A stretch of 64,000 bases of DNA from Toxorhynchites rutilus septentrionalis (taxonomy: Eukaryota; Arthropoda; Insecta; Diptera; Culicidae): assembly GCF_029784135.1 (NCBI RefSeq), contig NC_073744.1, forward strand, positions 30,858,981-30,922,980, given 5' to 3'. The translations under genes were made by a program, and so were the position numbers. The notes under the pieces were generated by a model. The model did not search any database. It was given only the letters and a program-made list of their open reading frames with translations, and was not told the DNA's origin. Below are positions 54,927-64,000 of this stretch, one piece after another. Position 1 is the first letter of the stretch, and every line of letters starts with the position of its first letter.

Positions 54927-57124
54927 TTGAGCTTGAGCTTGGGTAGACTGTACAATTCGTAGTTGCTCTCCGTGATTGACCTGAACCAACCAAATTGCAC
55001 AAAGAACACACAGAATGACGCTTGGGACTAGCAAATCATTCTCGTTGTGCAATTTTCGGTGATTCGAGCTTTCAATGATCAATAACGACGCCGGCCACGT
55101 CCTTACAGTCACCAGGGGAAGGGTAGGAATGTTAGTATGATATTCGCCGCCCGAAGGCCAGAAGGGTCGCCTCTATAGCGTGGTTCCCTAGCGTTTATCA
55201 TGGAAGGGATAGTTTGTTAGTGGGAAGGGGTAATAATCAGGATTCACTGTGGTAAGTGATGTGATTATGCTAACGCAAACTAGAGACTACTTGACGAAAC
55301 GAAAACTTGAAAACCAAATGCATTTCGTAGCCGTGTAGATATTAAAGGGTGACCTGAAAAGGTCTCTGCAAAAGGATCATAACTCTGGTAAGTGAATTAA
55401 TTTTGTAAGCGTGGACCCAATTACTCGTTGAAACGAAAACTCGAACATCAAATGCATTTCGTAGCAGCTGAACGGTAACCTGAAAAGTCTCCTCTGTTCA
55501 ACGGAGCAAAAACTCGAAAATCAAATGCATTTGAAGATTGAATATATTGAAGGGTCACCTGATAAGGTCTTATCAGACTCGGATCGGACTTAATACTTGT
55601 GCCTAGTCGCACGTCATGCTCTTCCATTGTAATACACGGAAATCACGGAAGTTTTCCGAATTGGGACTCTAGCATCTTGAACCTAGTCTTGCAATTTATA
55701 TTTGAACCTTGAAAAGGAAAACTTGATACCTGCGATTTGGATTTGTAATAAAAACTAACAATTTCTCAAGTTATCAGTCGAGCAATTATTAACGAAATCA
55801 TTGTTCTTGTAGTAAGGGTTAGAATGACATAATTGAAGGAAAAGCAACGTCAATCCTCTATTCAAAAAAAAAAAAAAACGAAAAGGAGATACATACAAGA
55901 AGAACTCACTGACATTCAAGGTGAACTACTAATCCCAAGAAAAAACATGGGTGAGCAAAAGAGACAAATGTAAGTTAATTCAAACTTTTCTCTCGACCTC
56001 CGTAACATTCTCATGGTCGAAACGCACACTACATTGAATATTCTTGCATGGAAATCTTATGGCCGCTTGTACATACACATCAAAGTCAACGTCTAGCTAG
56101 ATTTAAAAGAAAAGAAAATCGATGTTACGTTGACGTCAATGCGCTCTTTACCACGAAGACAATATTAGATATATAAAAACCTCTAAAACTATTGGATCTT
56201 CTAAAACTCTAGATTGAATGCAACTTCGCGCGAAAATGCGGCTGCACAAATCTCACGCAACTGCGAGAAGTAAACAACGACATAGAACTGCACCGGCGTG
56301 GCTACACCGTCCGCTCCGCCTTGCCGTGACCGAAATCGTCTGCCTCGAACAAACAAAACAGCCTGCCTCCATCCGTCAGCTATCGCACAATCAAAATATG
56401 CTCTCCGATCCAATCCTCTCACAAAAACTCGACTGTACGTCAACCGACGAAAAGAATCAAACTACCTTGGTATTCCGAAGCAAACGAGTCCGTTCTGGGA
56501 AGCAAGGCAACCACACCAATACAATCACATGTTTGCTGGTCATCCTCCACGATCGCGCACTCGTAATGCCACACTCTCACACGCAGCCGCACCCGCCATC
56601 ACCGCAGTCTTCTACTGACTGACACTTTCTCTCTCTCGCACACAACACCGAGAGACTTGAAGCGGATTGCATTTCGGATCGGTTATAAAAATAACAAATT
56701 GTTAATAGTACTTAGCTGGGATATTGGTGTTTCTCGATACAGTTGGATCATTTTGCTGGCAGAATTAGTGGTTAGTGGATTCCATCCTTAATATCACTGC
56801 TGTAAAAAACATGCTCTAAAAAGCAAGCTACCACGCATACACACATAACCACGGTACACGAGAGAGTTGAAAAAAAAACAACGCCATAATCCAGTAAAAT
56901 AACCAAAAAACTGATTAACTGAATTTGAACTTTTTTTTTTCATTACAACACCATTAACACAACGAAACCAGAAACCATTTTCACGATAACTTCCACCAAC
57001 AAACTATTCCTAGCAGCGAATAGAGCCGAAACAGGTTGAAACGAGCTAAACAAAGAAGAAAAAAAATCAGACGCGGAGCAAAGAAAAACTCATCCGCACC
57101 CGACGAGTGTTCGGTCGAGACTCC
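54927..57124 (-). mobile_element. 2.2-kb retroposon with hexamer tail and 25-bp flanking repeats
   Basis: Identical 25-bp sequences occur at 54902-54926 and 57125-57149. On the minus strand the 3' end at 54927 has tandem CAAGCT hexamers, a LINE-like tail. A homologous 3' end with the same tail lies at 57880-58126. The interior has no recognisable RT, so it is non-autonomous or decayed. The GACGTGGCCGGCGTCG segment (about 55085-55100) is recalled as common in mosquito RTE-like 3' ends; that assignment is tentative. Confidence 0.6.
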
Positions 57125-57214
57125 CCTACTTATCTTCTGGAATAGAGCACATAAACTGATTCGCAACTCAACAGTAGTATTTGACTGAAGGCGAAAAAAC
57201 ACGTGCATACAAAA

Positions 57215-57273
57215 ATGAGGATAGTGCAATTCGTTTATTTTGCGATCATTTTGCTTCAGCTAAAGCACGCAGG
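57215..57273 (+). CDS. Possible first coding exon: signal peptide
   Basis: ATG in the context ACAAAAATGAGG opens MRIVQFVYFAIILLQLKHAG, a typical short secretion signal (basic start, hydrophobic core VYFAIILLQL, small residues at the end). The frame meets TAA two codons on, but a donor site CAGG/GTAAAT sits at 57273/57274, so the natural reading is an exon ending in phase 2. A TATA-like GGTTATAAAAATAAC lies at 56680-56694, inside the preceding retroposon. The remaining exons are not identified, so this could also be chance. Confidence 0.35.
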
Positions 57274-57493
57274 GTAAATATTTGACTAGAACATAAGTGA
57301 CGTAGTTAATTATATTCTAGCCTTCAAAATACGAATAAACTGCTTAATGTGAAGATTGGTATAAGTTATTAGTTTTATCAAAATATCACAACTAATTAAA
57401 AAACTCGAAAGTGGTATTTTTGGGCCGCCATTTTTATAGTTTGCCGGGGGCGTTGTGTACCCTCTCTACGCCGCTGTTTTGTTTTGACCGTGT

Positions 57494-57814
57494 GTGGAAG
57501 CGGGCATGTTCACGGATTTTATAAAAATGGAAAAAAATGGAAATTCCCCACTGCCAAATTGGTCGAATTACACTACGAACTGCTGCCCCATCCACCGTAT
57601 TCTCCAGATTTGGCCCCGTGCGGCTTTTTTTTTGTTTCCAAACTTGAAAAAGTCAATCGCCGGTCAGGAATTTGAGTCGAACGAGGAGGTCATCGCCGCC
57701 ACGGAGGCCTACTTTGGAGACCTCGAAAAAACGTATTTTTCAGATGGATTAAAGAAGTTGGAACATCGCTGGGTCAAGGGTATCGAGCTAAAAGGAGACT
57801 ATGTTGAGAAATAA
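57494..57814 (+). pseudogene. mariner transposase C-terminal fragment
   Basis: LLPHPPYSPDLAPCGFF (third catalytic Asp motif) in one frame, then after a frameshift in the T-run at 57627-57634, LKKSIAGQEFESNEEVIAAT, EAYFGDLEKTYFSDGLKKLE and GIELKGDYVEK with the stop at 57812. Same mariner group as 38698-38955. The 5' two-thirds are absent. Confidence 0.85.
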
Positions 57815-57879
57815 ATCGCCACTTTTCCAATTTTTTTTTTGCAAGTATTTATCGTACTGCCCTCGTATTTGACAATGTG

Positions 57880-58126
57880 GAAGATATGTCAGAACCTTAC
57901 TTATCGGTTCCTGTTGCAAACTCAAACTGGAACGTTTTGGCAGCTGAGTTATTAACGAAGGAAAAAGTTGATGGATCGGTATTGATTGAAGTTCTGATCA
58001 CCGAAACTTGCATAATTCAAATGAACTGCTGCTCCAAAGCGGCATTCAGTGTGTTCTTTGTTCAGTTTCGCCGTTTCAAATCAATCACGGGAATCATCTA
58101 GGAAATATACCGTATCCCAAGCTCAA
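57880..58126 (+). mobile_element. 3' end of retroposon related to 54927-57124
   Basis: GCATTCAGTGTGTTCTTTGT and CAATCACGG...CCCAAGCTCAAGC match, inverted, 54925-55020, including the CAAGCT-type tail (58109-58126). The ORF across it is non-specific. Confidence 0.6.
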
Positions 58127-59900
58127 GCACAAGCCTTTGCCGTTTCTACTAAAATTTTAATTCTCGTATTTCGTCCAGTTGTAAAATAATATTCGAAATG
58201 ATAAACAAGCGAATTGACTAAAACCTTTGAAAAACTTCTCTGCGAAGTTGTTCATTCAAGGATGCAACATTTCCGTTCTTTCACTCATTCTTTATTCAGT
58301 CCATAGAGCCACCCTATTCTCCACGCCGAAAGTTGCCGGAAAGTAAAGTGCACGATGTAGAACATTATGCTTGCGCACAAAATAAAAAAAAAACTTCCAG
58401 GGGAACCATAACTTTGCTGTTAAATTATTCATACCGAAGGCAATGGCGATTTAATCAGTGAAATGAAGGTCACCATGGGCCTGTATTTTGCTGGTTTGGT
58501 GTGGTGAGTGTGGTTCTGATGCTTCGATAGTGCGCACAGAGTGTTTAGTTTTTTTTTCTCCGTGTCTTTCGAAACGATTATGCACTTCGGCCAGAATAAC
58601 TCGTGAGTTGTTTAACTGATTCGAGTCCGCAGTTATATTCCCCACACATCTGCAACGACGCGAAAATACGGCGATACGGTGGTCAAACGTTCAAACGATT
58701 CGGCAATTCGCTGCCCAAGTCACGCGTCCGTTTTGCCCGAAGTGGGCTCTCCAATTGTTCAGGCTTCATCTGCAGACGTCCAGATTTACATTTTGTCTCT
58801 CCCCGTTCCCTCTCCCGGTTGGAGCCTCATCTTGACAGCCCATTCGTTATTCATGTGCGGCAGTAACATTTCTTCCGTAAAATGTCTGCCATTTGCAACA
58901 TCCTGGCTCTCGCTAATTCATTCGGCATCAATATCCTTTCCTCGCAAAATATGAACCGAGCGGTTCGGAAGGTCCGCACTTTTGCCAGTGTTGCCAGCAT
59001 TGACATCATATATTTGTCACTCAGCACGGTTGCATGATTTGGCGCGAATGGTGATTTAAGAGTGTATAAATCATGGAATGTGCGGGGCATCGGAAGAAGA
59101 AAAAACCCATTGCCATCCCTGGAAGTCCGTGGAGCGCACACGAACCTGTGGCCGGTGCCGCGCGCAATTTGCCACACGTTACATTGTGCAGCGGTAATAA
59201 ACTTAATTTATTCATGACCCAGGCCAAGGCCTGGGCACCAGAATGCATCATATGCAGCTTGCGCTACCCTACAGAGTTGGGACCGATTCAGCGATTAATT
59301 CCAATAGATAACAGCGGAATGAAAGTTGCATTAGACAGATTACTTTTGCAGCAACGTCAAAGCCCCGTGCTCGATAGCCTCCGCAATCAGCGATTGGTCA
59401 TCGCCGGAGTGAGGGAACACAGAGTGGCATGTTTTATGCAACGCTTAGGGACCAGCAGCAGATCGTACACGCGTCCTATCCGCATTGGGATACAACACAG
59501 CAAAACAGGGTCTGTTTGTGTGTTGTTGTAGAGCGGGAATCTGGGCTCTGGCACGATCCAATCTATGCTCTAATTACTCGTCCGACCGCTCAGATGTGCC
59601 CACATTCGAACGCAATCCGATTTGCGGAATGGTGGTATCGATTTTTCGGGAGGGTAATGAAAGCCACTAATGCGTGACACAACCGATTCGCGATCGAAGC
59701 TCGGCGCGTTGCCCTTTTGGAGGCGTCCCAAGTTCTGGGGTTTGGTGCATTTCCTGTGATGATGAGGGTTGTAAAACAGCAGAAGGCTCATTGCATAGAG
59801 TTATGCACCACCAAACAAAATTTTAAATCATTGCAAGAAAAAAAATGTGTAACGTTATCGTAATTTTACACGGTTCTTTCAATAAGCGTTTTTACTCGGA
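58127..59900. other. Single-copy region, no gene recognised
   Basis: Balanced composition and several overlapping ORFs on both strands (longest 59073-59531 plus, 152 codons) without any family-like motif. May be host regulatory or untranslated sequence. Confidence 0.4.
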
Positions 59901-60169
59901 TTTTTCAATCAATAAATGCGGTTTTTTGACGTAGGACTACGTCTTTCATTTCTATACCGGGGTGTAAAATCAAAGTTTCGAAAACGAAAGCGTTACGCCG
60001 GAGACCGAGATTTTGAGCGTTAATAGCTCCTAAACAACTAAACGAAATGGTATGATAAACACTTCATTCGAAAGATAAAATGTCTACGCATTCTATACTT
60101 GTTACTTTTTGATCCAAAAACTTGTTTCAATAGTCTTAAAATTGCTTTCAAAACAGGCTATTGAAATCA

Positions 60170-60213
60170 CCAATCGGTATATAAGCGAGCGCCGCTCGGA
60201 AATCCACTCAGTT
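60170..60213 (+). promoter_or_regulatory. CCAAT / TATA / initiator core promoter
   Basis: CCAAT at 60170-60174, TATATAAG at 60178-60185 and TCAGTT at 60208-60213, with 32 bases from the first T of TATA to the initiator A: standard insect Pol II spacing. The transcript would read into the 200-bp repeats; its product is unknown. Confidence 0.6.
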
Positions 60214-60389
60214 CTAATTGAACAGAGATTGGAGCATGTTGTCGCTGTTGTGGTGAAGCTCTTCGTTTATCATGAAAGCGCGGATGAACGGTGTCACCAA
60301 GAGCCTGTTTGTGCACCTTAGGCCAGAAGGGAATCCATCAGGAGGAGAGTGATGCCACAAATGGTTTCCCGGGAAGACATCGCTACACA

Positions 60390-61510
60390 CACACATACAC
60401 GCGCGGAATTCTTTCCGTTTGGATACCATTCAGCATCGAGAAAGTTCCGGAAAGATCTAATCATTTCTGGAAAATAATCTGCCAGTTCCTCTGGGAATTT
60501 AAAAATATATTCATGTGAAAAAGTTTATTTGAATGTTTTCTATCCATGTAACACTGTGACCAAATATTTTTCAATCAAGTACTATTAACATGTGGTTATA
60601 GAGTTAGTATTAACCACTGGTGGGCTTCCAGTATCGAGGAAAATGTGGAAATATCTTATCGTTACTGAAAATAATCTGCCAGTTCCTATGGGAATTTAAA
60701 AATACATTCATGTGAAAGAGTTTATTTTAATGTTTTCTATCCATGTAACACTGTGACCAAATACATTTGGTTTTGTGATTTTTCAATCAATCGCAATTAA
60801 CAGGATAGCTTCTGAAGATTATTCTTCCCCATCAGTAGGATATTTCCGTATCCAATATTGTATGCGCCCGCAATCGATTATTGCTCAGTCGCCGAAAGTT
60901 CCGAGCTCAGAGAGTTCATTCCCCTCTAGTTTGCCTTCCAAATTGCCATCGTAAACCACACCTTCTCTCGATTCAATCACACACAAAAAGCATACTTAAG
61001 CGATATTCTGGTGGTGAGACACATTCATTTTTCGTGAGGACATCGACAAGACAACATCGTTGCCTAACGTGCTGGAGGAGGTGGACGGCGAAGGATCGAC
61101 ACATACACGCGCAGAATTCTTTCCGTTTGGATGCCATTCAGCATCGAGAAAGTTCCGGAAAGATCTAATCATTTCTGGAAAATAATCTGCCAGTTCCTCT
61201 GGGAATTCAAAAATACATTCATGTGAAAGAGTTTATTTGAATGTTTTCTATTCATGTAACACTGTGACCAAATATTTTCAATCAAGTACTATTAACAGGT
61301 GGTTATCGAGTTAGTATTAACCACTGGTGGGCTTCCAGTATCGAGGAAAATGTGGAAATATCTAATCGTTGCTGGAAAATAATCTGGCAGTTTCCCTTGG
61401 AATTGAAAATTACATTCAAGCGAAAGAGTTTATATGAATGTTTTCTATCCATATAATACATTTGGGTTTGTGATTTGTCAATCAAGTACAGTTAGCAGGT
61501 TAGCTTCTGA
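60390..61510 (+). repeat. Two-level tandem repeat
   Basis: A roughly 200-bp unit (ATCGAG(A/G)AAA, GGAAAATAATCTG, CCAGTT, ATGAATGTTTTCTATCCATG) occurs at about 60436, 60642, 61143 and 61338. The first two and last two form a larger duplicated block (60390-60830 and 61105-61545), both ending CAGG(A/T)TAGCTTCTGAAGA. Between them, GCTCAGTCGCC (60884-60894) and the retroposon head GACAACATCGTTGCC (61050). Confidence 0.75.
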
Positions 61511-61897
61511 AGAACAAGGTTTTTCGTATCCTATATTGGATGCATAAAACCTTGTGCCTCCAACGTAACGCTCTCGTTTTCGAAGTCCCCCAAATATTCA
61601 TTTATTCATTCATTCAGAATGGATTTAGATTCAACTTCAAACAAATGATCTCTAAATCAACGATAGTCCTACGTCACCCTTGCGGTTATACCATAGATAT
61701 AACCCACTTCCTGTTTTTTAAACGGGAAACCTGTGCAATATCAGCTTACATTTTTCCCTCATGTTCCCTCAGAGCAGACAGACAGTAATGAGTGCGACGG
61801 AAGTTAGTGTCGCACCTTATTACGATTCTTACGTGGATTTTGGGTGAACTGGTTTTTTACGCGGATTCCCCAATTAACGCGGTTTTGTTACGCGTTT

Positions 61898-62350
61898 TGA
61901 CGTAGGATTACATCTTTCGGGAACATATTGGGGTACAAATTGGAAATCGAAAATCGAGCACATCGTGAAAATTGTCCTATTTCAAACGCTTATTGCTCAG
62001 TCATTTCATGATGAATTGATGAAATTTGAGCATCAATCAAATTCGGTACTCCATAAAAAAAATTTATATTGAAGAAAATAATATATGTCATGAAACTAAC
62101 TATCGAACAATTGAAAAATCTCAACCCCTATCCTAACGGAAATACCCATTTCTGATTGGTCGAAACTAACGACACATGCGGCGGGTCCCTAACAGAGACA
62201 TCAAAACGAAGCTGCCTGGGGGAAATCGGCATTGCAAATACATGAAAGTAGGGGGAACTTTTGCTCCCACCGAAATGTGTTCCCTAATAGAGACATCAAA
62301 ACCAAGCTGCTTGGGAGAAATCGGCATTGCAAATATATGCAAGTAAGGTG
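61898..62350 (+). mobile_element. Palindrome-ended family member, minisatellite cargo
   Basis: TGACGTAGGATTACATC, then TTTCGGGAACATATTGGGGT (compare 59944-59965), GATTGGTCG at 62155, and two minisatellite units (GAAATCGGCATTGCAAATA). The right end is not clear. Confidence 0.68.
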
Positions 62351-62532
62351 AGTGATACGATTAATTCTAGCAAATAAAATTTAAATTTGGAACTACAATA
62401 TCCGATCGTGTATTGTGAAAAATTTGGCACAAGTGTAAGTGTAAAATTGTATATGGTAGCAATTGTGTTATGAATGACTTGATATATGAAACGATTTATT
62501 TCAATTTTCATAAATAAAACTATGCATGGATT

Positions 62533-62567
62533 ATACCTATGATATAACCGCAAGGTTGACGTAGGAC
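62533..62567 (+). repeat. Outer end of another family member
   Basis: TATACCTATGATATAACCGC then AAGGTTGACGTAGGAC is the inverse of the outer block at 61666-61713. The sequence after it does not match other copies. Confidence 0.6.
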
Positions 62568-62774
62568 TGCCGTTGGCTTAGTAATTAAAGTAAATTTGTG
62601 TTTTTTCAATTAGCAATAATCGCACTTCGAATGTTCCTCATTGGGAACGATATCGACGCTGCGCAAAGCTGTTTATTAAATTATTGATTAAGCTAGTGAA
62701 TGAATGAAACAATTCACGAATTCAATTGCAAACAAATCCCAATTTTGGTCAATTCATGCAGTACGGTAGTGGTT

Positions 62775-63329
62775 TTTTTTTCCAAAATATATTTTTCATT
62801 AAGGCACATGTGGCGTTAGCCTGACGGGGCCGGGAGTCCAATATTTTGACAATTTTTGTCTTACAACTATGTTAGTAATATGTAACCGATTACTCGCGGT
62901 TGGCTCGAGGTTAGTATTACAAGTGTTCTCATAATTGGTATGTTGCAGTCTTCGATGCTCTATACGTGTGCCCGACACGGGATACTTCCTATTGGGATGC
63001 AGCTGACCATTAATCAGCAACGCTCCCTAGTCTGTACCCCATATCTAGCGTGGTGCGTCTTTCTCGACTCGAGGAATCCAGGATAGAATGGTCATCATCC
63101 GGCGCAATCATCAGTTCGTGTAGAGTTGTCATGAGCGGTACAACCTTTGGCTCTTGTTGAATGATCAGTGGACTGCACAACCTTTGGCCCGTGCATCTGT
63201 AAAGAGTGTGTGTATGTATTGCCGCGACTAAGTAAAAGTTTATCGATCGGATAGGAGGGATATGAAACGGGGAAACAACGAAGGAAACATCATTAAACGT
63301 TGACATCGGCGTTTCTGAGGAACAGGTAT
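62775..63329 (-). mobile_element. 5'-truncated LOA-type element with 13-bp duplication
   Basis: TACGGTAGTGGTT occurs at 62762-62774 and 63330-63342. The inside begins with a T-run (minus-strand 3' tail) and matches 41436-41980, the LOA 3' UTR plus the last codons (the ORF2 end RNADVNV at about 63300-63320). A recent, heavily truncated insertion. Confidence 0.88.
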
Positions 63330-63469
63330 TACGGTAGTGGTTATCGCAGCAAATAGTTATCAACATTTGCCTAATCATCAAACGATATGCGTAGAAGTTC
63401 AGTGAGCTGGCGACATGAAGGGGCATGCAGTCTTGAATAACCGAGCCAAAGCTTTGCATTTGTACCCGC

Positions 63470-64000
63470 TTTTGTAGACTGTGTTAGCAAAACGCATTCC
63501 GGAGTGTAAAAATGCATGGGGGTATAAAAAGTACTGCCGAGATCTGGAATGCCGATTTTCCCAACTTATTGGTTTTTGAATCTGTGTTGGGAAAACACAT
63601 TCCGGTTTGCTAAAACGCAAGCGAGTACAAAAGTACTCGCAGCTTGCATGTCATTTGCAATGCCAATTTCCCCAGGCTCCATGGTTTTGAGGTCTATGTT
63701 AGGGAAACATTCTGATTTGCAAAAACGCTAACGAGTACAAAAGTACCCGCTGCTTGTATCTAACTTGAAATGCCGATTTTTCTTGGCTCCATGGTTTTGA
63801 AGTCTGTGTTAGAGAAATATTCCGATTTGCAAAAGTGCAAAAGAGTACAAAAGTACCCGCTGCTTATATCCATTTTGCAATGCCGATTCCCCCAGGCTCC
63901 ATGGTTTTGGAGTCTGTGTTAGGGTAACATCCATTTATTCCTGCGATGGTATCTAAATCGCTGCACAATTATAACTGAGTGGAATTTCGAGCGGAGCTCG
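63470..64000 (-). repeat. 110-bp minisatellite with internal hairpins
   Basis: GGCTCCATGGTTTTG recurs at 63675, 63785 and 63895 (110-bp period). Units hold CTGTGTTAGGGAAACAT and GAGTACAAAAGTACCCGC; the best copy has GCGAGTACAAAAGTACTCGC (63612-63631), an 8-bp stem with AAAA loop, also seen at 36174. Continues to the window edge. Confidence 0.82.

Larger units (their letters stand above)
59927..61713 (+). mobile_element. Palindrome-ended family member with promoter and 200-bp repeats
   Basis: Starts TGACGTAGGACTACGTC after a T-run and ends GTCCTACGTCA (61666-61676) plus outer block TTGCGGTTATACCATAGATA, again before a T-run. After about 230 bp it has a strong core promoter, then two rounds of tandem repeats. 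No ORF recognised. Confidence 0.75.

Noticed and set aside
56218..56622. 134-codon plus-strand ORF
   Set aside because: Lies antisense within the 2.2-kb retroposon; no recognisable protein features.
59073..59531. 152-codon plus-strand ORF
   Set aside because: Overlaps several equally long ORFs in other frames; no domain or composition signal of coding.
60108..60330. Histone gene downstream of the TATA/initiator
   Set aside because: I tried reading H1, H2B, H3 and H4 in all frames and saw no match, nor a histone stem-loop.
63470..64000. CRISPR-like array
   Set aside because: Whole 110-bp units are repeated with no unique spacers, and the setting is eukaryotic.

Overview
The window looks like a TE-rich stretch of a large insect genome, most likely a culicine mosquito (Aedes-like). 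This is inferred from the element mix: Jockey/CR1- and LOA-type non-LTR retrotransposons, tRNA-related and GAA-tailed short retroposons, mariner/Tc1/pogo/hAT DNA elements and MITEs, plus one recognisable insect-type host exon. It is AT-rich with almost no host coding sequence. I saw no bacterial, CRISPR, rRNA or intact tRNA features.

Host sequence. The only host gene I can name is the last coding exon of protein O-mannosyltransferase 2 (POMT2, fly twisted) at 7139-7332 (+). Everything left of it is probably its last intron, filled with elements. Weaker host candidates are a possible first coding exon with a signal peptide (57215-57273), a possible long 5' UTR exon (about 29690-31412), and apparently single-copy non-coding blocks at 5980-7140, 7333-8290, 20260-22980, 29290-31860, 38960-41430 and 58130-59900.

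Layout. 1-1905: 3' part of an open non-LTR ORF2. 1909-5980: MITEs, an LTR-like repeat with a nested foldback element, and an RT fragment. 8297-11240: a TIR element with 9-bp duplications, abutted by a pogo-like element that carries a SINE, then a Tc1 fragment. 11749-20104: one repeat copy carrying a 5.4-kb hAT insertion, which carries a histone-bearing element, which carries a hAT MITE and two retroposons; a mariner follows. 23018-26280: LTR, primer site, small membrane ORF and gag remnant of a gypsy-like element, interrupted twice. 26364-28520: two decayed DNA transposases. 31867-35602: MITE, palindrome, and a hAT nested in a hAT. 36110-38960: minisatellite, second histone-bearing element, deleted mariner. 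41436-45810: LOA element, Tc1 HTH, foldback, 118-bp tandem repeats. 47478-53905: second copy of the 11749 repeat with its own insertions. 54144-58126: MITE, a 2.2-kb retroposon flanked by identical 25-bp repeats, a mariner end. 59927-64000: more members of the palindrome-ended family, a 5'-truncated LOA copy and a 110-bp minisatellite.

Most notable. A repeat family begins with the palindrome TGACGTAGGACTACGTC and ends with its partial inverse, flanked by T-runs. Different copies carry different inner material: two copies hold broken histone H2A genes (N-terminal MSGHGKGGKVKGKA, acidic-patch region, histone 3' stem-loop and purine-rich downstream element), others hold minisatellites, and one holds a CCAAT/TATA/initiator promoter. 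Several nested insertions can be dated relative to one another because a paralogous empty site is present in the same window.
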